A stretch of DNA of 16,022 nt from positions 1 through 16,022 of the forward strand of contig JAMOOB010000094.1 of NCBI GenBank assembly GCA_027066265.1, read 5' to 3'. The notes beneath the pieces were generated by a model. It saw only the letters and a program-made list of their open reading frames with translations, had not been told where the DNA came from and did no database searches. Position numbers and translations under genes: made by a program. This document shows positions 1 through 6,510 of the stretch, piece by piece; positions within the stretch are counted from its first letter, which is position 1, and the number at the start of each line of letters is the position of its first letter. Source of the DNA: Desulfurococcales archaeon. GTDB lineage: Archaea > Thermoproteota > Thermoprotei_A > Sulfolobales > Ignisphaeraceae.

Positions 1-1113
1 GATCTCCATAATGGTACCGTTGAACGTCTCTGTCGGGAAGTAGAGGTCTTCATCGTCGCATGGACACGGCAATGGACATATAGATTCGTACTTAGTAATC
101 ACTCCAAAGTCTAGCGAACCCTTAGCTACGATCGCAATAATAGCGTCATCTAAGAAGGAAGGTTTCGTACCTAGGTACCTAGAGTTCGCGAAACCTTCCG
201 TGAAATCGATGTATACAGCATTGTAGGAACTCCATAGAACGAGCTGTATCTCACCAACGTTTACATCCTTTGCACTTGCATAGAGGTAGAGTTTCTCGAG
301 CTTACGATAATCGAATACGATCCACGTATCGATGAACGCTACATCCTCCGGATAGTCATTGGAGTCGGTCCAGTCGTTCCTCACTATGAGTAGCGGTATA
401 TCTTCGTTGTCTGTGTGATAATAGCTCTCCTCTAGATCCCAGAAGACGCATTTGCAGTAAAGTCCATAGTTTTCGCATCCCACATCTTCCTGAGATATCC
501 TAAGATTGTGTTTACCGATTTTTCTACACATAGTGTTCTTCGACATGATTTGGGATACGTTGATGATTCGCGGCTTGATCTTGGATAGATCCACGACTAT
601 CGTTATCCTTGGACTATAACCCTTTTCTACGTATCCTAGCTTGATGGGTACCGAAACGAAGGTATCGTACTCTTCGAGGATCTTGCCCTTGACCTTGTCG
701 ATCGATGCAAAGATCCATAGAGCTATGGAGAGCCCTGATACGTTCCCTACATGCCTTCTCCATGCCGGAAGCACGTAGTTCCTAAGCTTATCGAGGATCT
801 TAGCGAGCTTGAGGCTGTCGTCAATCGATGTAACTCCTAGACGTTCGATCCTTGCGTAGGGCATTGCAGCGTATATACCTACGATGGATTGCAGGCGATT
901 GCCGTGGGTATCGACGATGTTTATACCGGGAACAGCCTTGACGTAGTCTACGTAGGCTACGCCAGCGCTAAAGCTAATCTTGTCTCTTGCAACGGTAGCG
1001 AGGATCGTGATAGCGTTACCGAGCATGCATATCGTTAGCGTACCGACGACCACGGCTAAGCATAGCAGTAGCGAGACTAGGTACCGCGAATAGAATCTGT
1101 AGCTAGAACTCAC
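1..1113 (-). CDS. Exported or membrane-anchored unknown protein (3' end beyond window)
   Basis: The minus strand is open from position 1113 to the left edge, giving 371 residues with no stop, so the C-terminus lies outside the window. Residues 11-43 form one long hydrophobic segment after a short basic N-terminus, which fits a signal anchor or type IV pilin-like/exported N-terminus; the rest looks soluble and would face outside. The exported part has cysteine clusters: C196, C213, C220, C222, and a CPLPCPC motif at 346-352, next to acidic stretches. I do not recognise the family. The start chosen is GTG at 1113; an in-frame GTG at 1122 is the only alternative, because a TAG precedes it. A TATA-like palindrome lies about 25 bases upstream of 1122, so the transcript is nearly leaderless. 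The reading frame is certain; function is unknown. Confidence 0.8.
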   Translation of the reverse strand, partial: MSSSYRFYSRYLVSLLLCLAVVVGTLTICMLGNAITILATVARDKISFSAGVAYVDYVKAVPGINIVDTHGNRLQSIVGIYAAMPYARIERLGVTSIDDSLKLAKILDKLRNYVLPAWRRHVGNVSGLSIALWIFASIDKVKGKILEEYDTFVSVPIKLGYVEKGYSPRITIVVDLSKIKPRIINVSQIMSKNTMCRKIGKHNLRISQEDVGCENYGLYCKCVFWDLEESYYHTDNEDIPLLIVRNDWTDSNDYPEDVAFIDTWIVFDYRKLEKLYLYASAKDVNVGEIQLVLWSSYNAVYIDFTEGFANSRYLGTKPSFLDDAIIAIVAKGSLDFGVITKYESICPLPCPCDDEDLYFPTETFNGTIMEI

Positions 1114-1141
1114 TCCAGACACCCTTTCCTAGCTCGATGCG

Positions 1142-1155
1142 TTTATAGGTATAAA
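1142..1155 (-). promoter_or_regulatory. TATA box of the exported-protein gene
   Basis: An AT-rich inverted repeat (TTTATA, two bases, TATAAA) lies about 25 bases before the GTG codons at 1122 and 1113. This matches archaeal TATA spacing for a leaderless or very short-leader transcript. The symmetry could also let it work toward the plus strand, but no convincing plus-strand gene follows. The stretch 1156-1312 shows nothing else I can support. Confidence 0.55.
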
Positions 1156-1312
1156 CCTTGTGTTTCGTTGAGGTACGAATCGTCGAATTGCTTCACGGAG
1201 ACGCCGCGAGGAGCATAGCTACAGGCCTAGCGATTTCTTAGGGAGCTAGTTCGTGTACTCGATCAACATCGATGCTGTTCATCGTGGATAGGATGGTGTG
1301 CTGCGGGATTCT

Positions 1313-2167
1313 CTACGCGATTTCTAGGCTCTTCACCAGCTTCTCGATCGTTGCTAGGAAGCTATCTATCGATGTGCTTGGTTCTAGGGCTACGGTTGCG
1401 AAACCCTTTACAACGCCGTGGTCTAGGAACGTGTCTACGAGTCTACGAAGATCCTTGGATCTATCATCGAGAGCCATGACGAGCCCCTTCCTCGATTCCT
1501 TCAAAACGTTCTCTACGTAGGTATCGAGGATCTTCGTAGCGTAGCTAGCGTCGAGGATCAGAAGATCGATCTCGGGTACGCTGCACAGTATCTCGATAGC
1601 TAGTTCGCTTGGTTTACCGGGTAGGTACACGGCTACGATCTCGTTGAAGGGTTCGAGGATGTAGCTGTAGGCTTCCTCTACGTACATACGTTTGTATCCG
1701 TAGTCGAGTTCGTAGCTCTTCGCTATCGTGGAAAGCATTCGATCCACGACTACGAGCATCTCGATACCGCTACGAGCAATGGTCTCGACTACGGATCGTG
1801 CGAAGGGTATCACAGCCGAGCAGTGTCCCGGGTTCTCAACGAGTCTACGATTCTCGATCCAGATCTCGTTGGCTAGATCCATGAAGCTCGCAACGCTGAT
1901 CGAAACCCTTCCGCATCCATGTCTACGAAGCTCCTCTACCTCTCTACGTATCTCGGGAAGATCGTTCAGAACCAGATCCTCGTCTAGAAGTCTTCGAACA
2001 ACGTAGCGATCCCCAACCTTCTCGACGCCGCCTAGATACGCTAGCTTCTCTAGTAGGTAGCGAGCATCGCACATCGTTGGGAGTGGAAGGCATCGGTACC
2101 CAAGCTTTGCGAAGGTATCGAGCTTATCCCTAGCTACGTACCCTACGTGTATCAGAACTACCTCCAC
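1313..2167 (-). CDS. Unrecognised 284-residue protein, possible beta/alpha barrel
   Basis: This is the last gene of a three-gene minus-strand operon; its start overlaps the 3' end of the preceding gene by 38 bases. GTG at 2167 is preceded by GGTG and seven bases, the Shine-Dalgarno layout used by neighbours, so the start is well supported. The protein has no signal peptide or membrane segment. It alternates short hydrophobic strands (for example residues 2-8, 134-140, 172-178, 198-204) with amphipathic helices, as in a TIM-like barrel. The C-terminal half is faintly reminiscent of the UROD/MetE-like superfamily, but I see no cysteine/histidine zinc site of methionine synthase, so this is only a fold guess. 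Sharing an operon with a dUTPase-like protein and a P-loop ATPase suggests a cytoplasmic role linked to nucleotides or sensing. Confidence 0.8.
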   Translation of the reverse strand: MEVVLIHVGYVARDKLDTFAKLGYRCLPLPTMCDARYLLEKLAYLGGVEKVGDRYVVRRLLDEDLVLNDLPEIRREVEELRRHGCGRVSISVASFMDLANEIWIENRRLVENPGHCSAVIPFARSVVETIARSGIEMLVVVDRMLSTIAKSYELDYGYKRMYVEEAYSYILEPFNEIVAVYLPGKPSELAIEILCSVPEIDLLILDASYATKILDTYVENVLKESRKGLVMALDDRSKDLRRLVDTFLDHGVVKGFATVALEPSTSIDSFLATIEKLVKSLEIA

Positions 2168-2882
2168 GGCTCTCCACCACGAACCCTACCGCGATCTCCA
2201 TACCTCGACCGATCACCGTAGGTACGTAGCCACCGACGAGAACTAGATCCAGTCTACCGATCCTAGGACCCTCGATTAGACGGGTAGCGATATCGATCCC
2301 AACGATTCCGATCCTCGAGCTAGGTACCAGCAGCAGAAGCTCATCGCTATCGAGCTCGATGCTCTCCATCGTCTGAACAACGATTCTCTCGCCTGGCATC
2401 AACAAGTATTCCTCCCTCTCGATCGGAGCAACCCAGCGCTCAAAGAATTCCCTCCATGGATCGGGAGACCTAACGAGATCGATGGGTTTCATCGAAGCTA
2501 CCTCCCTACCGATCTCCGTCAAAACGATCCTCTGCTCACCATCAACACCCTTCTCCTGAACCACGAGACCCAGAGCCTCGAGTTTCCTAAGCCTTAGCTC
2601 CAGCTCTTTCCCACCCATCGAAGCAGCCAACGTGTTGAGAAGATCCTGTGGAACGAGATCCAGTATCTGTGGCGGCAACGCTAGGAACTCTCTCCATCTA
2701 GGAGCCAACGCGCCTAGCACGGCTATCGCACGAACTTCGTCGAGGGGCGCCGAACCGCCGTACTTCTCAGCTACGAACCTAAGGATCTCTAGATCCACGG
2801 CATCGAGCACGCTAACGTCCACGACCTTGCCAACGACGTAGCCAAGCCTAAGCCTCAGAACTCTATTCATGGCACCAACCAC
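2130..2882 (-). CDS. Winged-helix protein with dCTP deaminase/dUTPase-like C-terminal domain
   Basis: The protein has about 250 residues. Residues ~25-129 look like winged-helix DNA-binding sequence, ending in a typical recognition helix and wing (LEALGLV, then a charged turn, then RIVLTEIGREV). Residues ~158-238 resemble the beta fold of dCTP deaminases and dUTPases: a PGERIVVQT strand like the family's PGEFxLAxT, then MESIEL, then PSSRIGIVGI in place of the conserved RSSxxRxG. The first Arg of that motif is Pro here, and the domain is short, so catalysis is doubtful; a nucleotide-sensing regulator is my inference. The start is ambiguous: GTG 2882 has GGTGGGG six bases upstream, while TTG 2897 and ATG 2870 are possible. 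It lies 34 bases after the P-loop gene and overlaps the next gene, so the three are probably co-transcribed. Confidence 0.75.
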   Translation of the reverse strand: MVGAMNRVLRLRLGYVVGKVVDVSVLDAVDLEILRFVAEKYGGSAPLDEVRAIAVLGALAPRWREFLALPPQILDLVPQDLLNTLAASMGGKELELRLRKLEALGLVVQEKGVDGEQRIVLTEIGREVASMKPIDLVRSPDPWREFFERWVAPIEREEYLLMPGERIVVQTMESIELDSDELLLLVPSSRIGIVGIDIATRLIEGPRIGRLDLVLVGGYVPTVIGRGMEIAVGFVVESRGGSSDTRRVRS

Positions 2883-2916
2883 GCAGTACCCCACCAACCA
2901 CCCCTAAAATCCTTGG

Positions 2917-3477
2917 CTATCGAAATCCTCGAAGATCTTCGAGGATCCTCTCGAGAACGATCTCGGTTCTCCTACGAGGATCGAAGGTATCTAGCTGAAG
3001 GAACCTACCGGGGAAGAGATCGCGGTGAAGCTCTACGATAGCTCTATGCAGTTCACGTGCTTTCCCCGGATCCTCTCTACGCTCATCATCCGTCTCGTAG
3101 TCGTCGACCAGCGTCGTTGCTACGACTAGATCCACCTCCCTAGCATGGTCTAGGAGCTTCGACACAACGTCCCTAGGAAGCTCCACACCATCGAGCCTAC
3201 AGTACGCTATCGATGCTATGGGACCACCATCGCATAGAACGATCCTTGGACCCAACCTCTTCGCACGCCTCCAATCCTCTAGGTATAGCTCGACGATCCT
3301 AGTCTCGAACTCTACCCTACCCATAGACTTCCCTACGAGGTTCGTAGCCTTGATCAAGATCCGCGCCCAGTCCACGATGACGTAGGTAGCTATCCCCATC
3401 CTCGTCAAGGCTCGGAACAGGTTTCTAACCAACGTTGTCTTACCCGTGCACGGACCTCCCACTACCAAGACGTACAT
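2917..3477 (-). CDS. P-loop ATPase/kinase of the AAA_28 (NadR kinase-like) type
   Basis: This 186-residue cytoplasmic protein opens with a Walker A motif, GGPCTGKTT at residues 7-15. A probable Walker B or lid aspartate follows in VLCDGG (~residues 80-85), and TTLVDDYETDDERREDP (~115-131) resembles the D-x-x-R-x-x-D region of AAA_28/COG3911-type predicted ATPases, which are related to the nicotinamide riboside kinase domain of NadR and to thymidylate kinases. Such proteins bind ATP and probably phosphorylate a small molecule, but no substrate can be read from the sequence. It is the first gene of the operon. ATG 3477 has GGAG seven bases upstream. Length is normal for the family and nothing looks truncated. 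P-loop assignment is firm; substrate is unknown. Confidence 0.85.
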   Translation of the reverse strand: MYVLVVGGPCTGKTTLVRNLFRALTRMGIATYVIVDWARILIKATNLVGKSMGRVEFETRIVELYLEDWRRAKRLGPRIVLCDGGPIASIAYCRLDGVELPRDVVSKLLDHAREVDLVVATTLVDDYETDDERREDPGKARELHRAIVELHRDLFPGRFLQLDTFDPRRRTEIVLERILEDLRGFR

Positions 3478-3573
3478 CGCTACGCTCCTCTACGATCAGA
3501 AGCTTGGTTGTGCAGAGAATTTGAGCAGTAGCTATGTGTACGGAAAGAAAGCTGCGAAGACGTAGAAAAGGAG

Positions 3574-3990
3574 CTACATGGAGAGCGTAATCTCTTCCCT
3601 CTCCCTCCTACCCTCCCTTCCATGCGATGCGAGTCCGGAGGCTAGCAAGGGATTGATCTTCCCCTCCTTCTGAAGCTTCTCTAAGTGGTCTCGGAACGCC
3701 GAGGTATGCTTGATGTCTAGATCCAGCAACAGCATGAGGATCCTGTACGTAACCTCCCAAACCTCTTCGAGGTACTCCCTAGGCATGTGGCTAAGAATCA
3801 ACGGATCCTGCAACCAGTTGTCGAAAGCCTTCAACGTCTTTATCATGTGTTGAAACGCAGCGCGAGTCGCTAGGATGAGATCGAGCCTATCACCTTTCTT
3901 CACCTCTTCGTAGAGACTTTCGAAAGTGTTCTTCATCTTCTTCTGCATCTCGACCCACTGAGTAAGGTTCTCGAAGAACGCGTAGCTCAT
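3574..3990 (-). CDS. Small helical conserved archaeal protein (DUF2153-like)
   Basis: This is a 138-residue, almost entirely alpha-helical, soluble protein with several amphipathic helices rich in aromatic residues (for example FDNWL, YLEEVWEVTY) and a basic, probably disordered tail of Arg/Glu/Gly. It reminds me of the uncharacterised archaeal family DUF2153, but I cannot confirm that without a profile search. The start is ATG 3990 rather than the upstream in-frame GTG 3999, because that GTG is part of a GGTG site placed exactly six bases before the ATG. A TATA-like sequence at 4031-4039 gives it its own promoter downstream of the flavodiiron gene. No function is known. Confidence 0.75.
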   Translation of the reverse strand: MSYAFFENLTQWVEMQKKMKNTFESLYEEVKKGDRLDLILATRAAFQHMIKTLKAFDNWLQDPLILSHMPREYLEEVWEVTYRILMLLLDLDIKHTSAFRDHLEKLQKEGKINPLLASGLASHGREGRREREEITLSM

Positions 3991-3996
3991 CCGAAG

Positions 3997-4000
3997 CACC
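3997..4000 (-). promoter_or_regulatory. GGTG Shine-Dalgarno site deciding the start at 3990
   Basis: GGTG is separated from ATG 3990 by six bases (CTTCGG). The site contains the competing in-frame GTG codon at 3999, which argues that this GTG is not the start. Confidence 0.6.
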
Positions 4001-4030
4001 TTCCCGAGAAAAAGAGTTTGCGAACCCCGC

Positions 4031-4039
4031 TTTTATCTT
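4031..4039 (-). promoter_or_regulatory. TATA box of the DUF2153-like gene
   Basis: AAGATAAAA on the minus strand is centred about 45 bases before ATG 3990, predicting a transcript start near 4009 and a leader of about 19 bases that would contain the GGTG site. Confidence 0.5.
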
Positions 4040-4069
4040 ACTCGACCGCGTAGATCGGATCTCGTCGAG

Positions 4070-5275
4070 CTAAGCAACGTACCTCTCTACGAGGGACAGC
4101 ACTCTCTCGATCACTTCGCTCGATGCACGTCCACGGAAATCGATCACCTCCACAACCTCGTGACCAGCATCCCTAACCATCTTCTCTAGAACGTTCCTAG
4201 GGCTACCCCATCCATAGGATGCGAGGACCACGACTCTCTTCGGCACCGTCACCTTCTTACCCAGCGCGTCGAGCACCATCTTCATCAAGGGGAAGATCCC
4301 GCCCTCGTAGGTAGAGATCCCTAGTATCAACAGCGAGGAATCGAATGCATCGCTCAAAGCGTTTCCAAGCGATGCGTGTTCCGACTCAACGAATCTATGG
4401 ATAGCTACTCGGAACCCCTTGCTTCGGAGAGCATCGACGATCTTCGACACAGCTTCTTCGAGGAAACCGTACATGGAGCTGTAGATCACGGTGATCTTCT
4501 TCGGATCGACGATCTCGCCCCTAGACGCTCTGTAGTAGTAGTCCACGATCCGGGACGGATCTCGACGCCACACCACTCCGTGGGAAGGAGCCACGATCTT
4601 CACATCTAGGTTCAGCGACCTAATCTTATCGATGTTCTTAGCTATGAACGGTCTGTAGAACCCTATGACGGTAACTATGTACTTCCTCACGAACTCGAGG
4701 TACTCCTCAATATCATCGAGATCGTCGTCGAAGAGCGTGCTAGGTATGGAGTACCCACCGAAAGCATCGCACGAAAGCAACGCTCCGAGCTCTTCGACGA
4801 AGCTCATGATGGTCTCGGGCCAGTGTAGCCAGGGTGTATGTATGAATCTAATGGTGTAGCGCCCGATCCTCAACGCTTCGAGATCCTTAACCGGTCGAAA
4901 CCTAGCATCGATTCCGTAGAACGATCTAATCATCGATCCAGCCATGGGGTGCCCAAGGATTTCGACCCTATCAACGCCTACGATACCTAGGAGCTTGGGT
5001 AGCGAACCGCTGTGATCGGGTTCCATGTGGTGCACAACTACGTACCTAACATCCTTCGGATCCACTACCTTCCTAAGGCACTCCACGAATAGGTTCGAAT
5101 ACCTATTCCTCCACGTATCGAAGACCACGGCACCTTCCTCGGTTGCGAGAACGTAGGCGTTGTACGTAATTCCCTCGGGAATGCTCCACAAACCTTCGAA
5201 GAACTTTATCTCGTCATCGTCTACGCGTAGGAGGTAGAGATCCCTCGAAACCTTCTCTACGTACGTGCGGGGCAA
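4070..5275 (-). CDS. fprA: Flavodiiron protein (class A), O2/NO reductase
   Basis: This 401-residue cytoplasmic enzyme reduces O2 to water or NO to N2O without releasing reactive species. The N-terminal metallo-beta-lactamase-like domain carries a full diiron site: H83, E85, D87 and H88 (HHMEPDH), H151 (WLHWPET), D170 (SCDAFGG) and H232 (SHGVVW). All seven ligands have family spacing. From about residue 261 a flavodoxin domain should bind FMN. Its phosphate loop reads YSSMYGFLEE; relatives usually have Asn/Ser-Thr after the Gly, here Phe-Leu. ISTYEGG and SYGWG match the other FMN loops. I place the start at TTG 5275 because GGTG lies exactly six bases upstream; ATG 5281 and GTG 5284 are alternatives. 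It follows the peroxiredoxin gene by 37 bases and may be co-transcribed with it. The electron donor (rubredoxin or a flavin reductase) is not visible here. Confidence 0.93.
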   Translation of the reverse strand: MPRTYVEKVSRDLYLLRVDDDEIKFFEGLWSIPEGITYNAYVLATEEGAVVFDTWRNRYSNLFVECLRKVVDPKDVRYVVVHHMEPDHSGSLPKLLGIVGVDRVEILGHPMAGSMIRSFYGIDARFRPVKDLEALRIGRYTIRFIHTPWLHWPETIMSFVEELGALLSCDAFGGYSIPSTLFDDDLDDIEEYLEFVRKYIVTVIGFYRPFIAKNIDKIRSLNLDVKIVAPSHGVVWRRDPSRIVDYYYRASRGEIVDPKKITVIYSSMYGFLEEAVSKIVDALRSKGFRVAIHRFVESEHASLGNALSDAFDSSLLILGISTYEGGIFPLMKMVLDALGKKVTVPKRVVVLASYGWGSPRNVLEKMVRDAGHEVVEVIDFRGRASSEVIERVLSLVERYVA

Positions 5276-5281
5276 GATCAT

Positions 5282-5285
5282 CACC
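5282..5285 (-). promoter_or_regulatory. GGTG Shine-Dalgarno site of the flavodiiron gene
   Basis: GGTG followed by six bases (ATGATC) leads to TTG 5275. The same six-base spacing is seen before the peroxiredoxin and DUF2153-like starts, which favours TTG over the ATG inside the spacer. Confidence 0.45.
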
Positions 5286-5303
5286 TAAAGGCTTGGGGAA
5301 ACG

Positions 5304-5308
5304 AAAAA
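5304..5308 (-). terminator. Possible T-tract between peroxiredoxin and flavodiiron genes
   Basis: A run of five T followed by GTTTCC on the minus strand lies just after the peroxiredoxin stop codon. T tracts can terminate archaeal transcription, but this one is short and may be leaky, so readthrough into the flavodiiron gene remains possible. Confidence 0.25.
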
Positions 5309-5312
5309 GAGG

Positions 5313-6011
5313 TTAGCTAGATCCAGAGACACGGCTTAGGAACTTCCTAGCTTCCTCTGCTTCCTCCCTAGGAATCTCTCTATGGCAGAACCACCAATCG
5401 TAGCACTGATACTTCTGCAATCTCTCCTTAGCTTCCTGGATCGTGGTGGCGGGAGGAACGATGGCGCGCTCACCGATCAACTCATTGTTTGGCCAGTTAG
5501 CCGGTAGAGCAACGCCGTACTTATCCGCTACCTGAAGAGCTTTCAGCAACCTGAGGATCTCGTCGACGAGCCTACCGATCTCTTGTGGGTAGTACAGCAC
5601 TGCTCTAACGATTCCGTTGGGATCGACTATGAAGACCGCTCTAACGGTGTGTGTCCTCGACTGTGCGTGGAGCATGCCTAGCTTCGTAGCTACCTCTCCT
5701 CGTGGATCCGCTATTACTGGGAACGGTATCTCGATACCGAACTTCTCCTTTATCCACTCGATCCACTTGATGTGGCTAAACGTGCTATCCACGCTAAGCC
5801 CGATCAGCTCAGCGTTGAGCTTCCTGAACTCTTCGTACCTCTTAGCGAAAGCGATGAACTCCGTCGTGCACACCGGCGTGAAGTCTGCTGGGTGGCTGAA
5901 CAGAACGAACCACTTACCGCGATAATCGTCGGGAAGCTTCTTGACTCCATGGGTCGTCTGCACGGTTAGCTCCGGGAATCTCTCCCCTATAGCTGGGATC
6001 TGGATAGGCAT
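5313..6011 (-). CDS. Peroxiredoxin, archaeal Prx6/ApTPx type
   Basis: This thiol peroxidase reduces H2O2 and organic peroxides in the cytoplasm. The 232-residue protein has the peroxidatic motif PADFTPVCTTEF with C48, the supporting T45 and R124 (TVRAVFIVD), and the long C-terminal domain of this class. Two more cysteines, C203 and C209 (YQCYDWWFC), correspond in position to the C-terminal pair of the well-studied Aeropyrum pernix enzyme; one is likely the resolving residue. Enzymes of this type form toroidal decamers (family knowledge). The start is ATG 6011, because GGTG lies six bases upstream and includes the competing GTG 6020. It diverges from the superoxide reductase gene across a 121-base region holding both promoters, so both may answer to the same oxidative signal. 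Confidence 0.95.
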   Translation of the reverse strand: MPIQIPAIGERFPELTVQTTHGVKKLPDDYRGKWFVLFSHPADFTPVCTTEFIAFAKRYEEFRKLNAELIGLSVDSTFSHIKWIEWIKEKFGIEIPFPVIADPRGEVATKLGMLHAQSRTHTVRAVFIVDPNGIVRAVLYYPQEIGRLVDEILRLLKALQVADKYGVALPANWPNNELIGERAIVPPATTIQEAKERLQKYQCYDWWFCHREIPREEAEEARKFLSRVSGSS

Positions 6012-6017
6012 GCAGTC

Positions 6018-6021
6018 CACC
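6018..6021 (-). promoter_or_regulatory. GGTG Shine-Dalgarno site of peroxiredoxin
   Basis: GGTG, six bases (GACTGC), then ATG 6011. The site lies within the short leader predicted from the TATA box at 6045-6052. Confidence 0.6.
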
Positions 6022-6044
6022 GAGAGGAGTCTACGCGTAGCATC

Positions 6045-6052
6045 TATATAAA
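6045..6052 (-). promoter_or_regulatory. TATA box of peroxiredoxin
   Basis: TTTATATA with a purine-rich BRE-like sequence (CGAAAAG) just upstream predicts a transcript start near 6023, about 12 bases before ATG 6011. This is the clearest TATA box in the window and suggests strong expression. A perfect ten-base palindrome (6031-6040) lies between it and the predicted start. Confidence 0.7.
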
Positions 6053-6090
6053 CTTTTCGAAATCCTTCACGCAGCGATTAGATCATCTAG

Positions 6091-6098
6091 ATATTTAA
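6091..6098 (+). promoter_or_regulatory. TATA box of the superoxide reductase operon
   Basis: ATATTTAA lies about 38 bases before TTG 6133, predicting a transcript start near 6120 and a leader just long enough to hold the GGTGA site. A small palindrome, ATCTAGAT (6085-6092), overlaps its upstream edge. Confidence 0.6.
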
Positions 6099-6121
6099 GG
6101 TTAGGAGCGTTGAAAAGATGC

Positions 6122-6126
6122 GGTGA
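6122..6126 (+). promoter_or_regulatory. GGTGA Shine-Dalgarno site deciding the TTG start of superoxide reductase
   Basis: GGTGA is followed by six bases (GAGCTC) and TTG 6133. No ATG or GTG exists nearby in frame, so the TTG is the best start. Confidence 0.6.
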
Positions 6127-6132
6127 GAGCTC

Positions 6133-6507
6133 TTGAAGAGCTTCGGAGATCTGATCTACTCTCGAGAGAAGGTTTCGGGAGAAGCCGTCTCCAAGGTCGA
6201 GAGCCACGCTCCGAAGATCGTTGCTCCAGACAAGGTTCGTGCCAACGAGGTGTTCGAGGTAAGGATCTCGGTAGGTCCTCACCCCAATACCGTGGAGCAC
6301 TCGATTAGGTGGATCGACGTCTATCTCTACGAAGAGGGTAGGAAATTCAACCCGATCCACGTAGCTAGGATCACGATGGAGCCAGGCTTCGTAGAGCCCG
6401 AGATCGTGCTTAGGATGAAGCTGTCTAGGAACGGATGCCTCTACGTGCTTGCGTACTGCAACCAGCACGGTGTGTGGGAAGTTAGGAAGGAGATACGGGT
6501 GGAGTAG
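6133..6507 (+). CDS. sorA: Superoxide reductase, neelaredoxin type (1Fe)
   Basis: This 124-residue cytoplasmic enzyme reduces superoxide to H2O2 using electrons from a donor such as rubredoxin, without forming O2. The single-iron site is complete: H25, H50 (GPHPNT), H56 (VEHSI), C109 and H112 (YCNQHGVWE). It lacks the rubredoxin-like N-terminal domain of desulfoferrodoxin, so it is the short class. The usual E-K-H-V-P motif reads E23-S24-H25-A26-P27: the catalytically important lysine is replaced by serine. I recall that the Ignicoccus hospitalis enzyme also lacks this lysine, so it may be a lineage trait. It starts at TTG 6133 and is followed after three bases by the next gene, so it heads a three-gene plus-strand operon. 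Peroxiredoxin, divergent, would consume its H2O2. Confidence 0.93.
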   Translation: MKSFGDLIYSREKVSGEAVSKVESHAPKIVAPDKVRANEVFEVRISVGPHPNTVEHSIRWIDVYLYEEGRKFNPIHVARITMEPGFVEPEIVLRMKLSRNGCLYVLAYCNQHGVWEVRKEIRVE

Positions 6508-6510
6508 TTC

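Noticed and set aside
1272..1520. Plus-strand ORF of 82 codons at the 3' end of the orphan gene
   Set aside because: It mostly overlaps the well-supported minus-strand gene 1313-2167, has no ribosome site, and its composition looks like an antisense shadow.
5617..5969. Plus-strand ORFs across the peroxiredoxin gene
   Set aside because: They are antisense to a gene with all catalytic residues in place and have no promoter or ribosome site.
6067..6468. Minus-strand ORF of 133 codons across superoxide reductase
   Set aside because: It is antisense to a gene with a complete iron site, TATA box and GGTGA site; its product has no recognisable motif.
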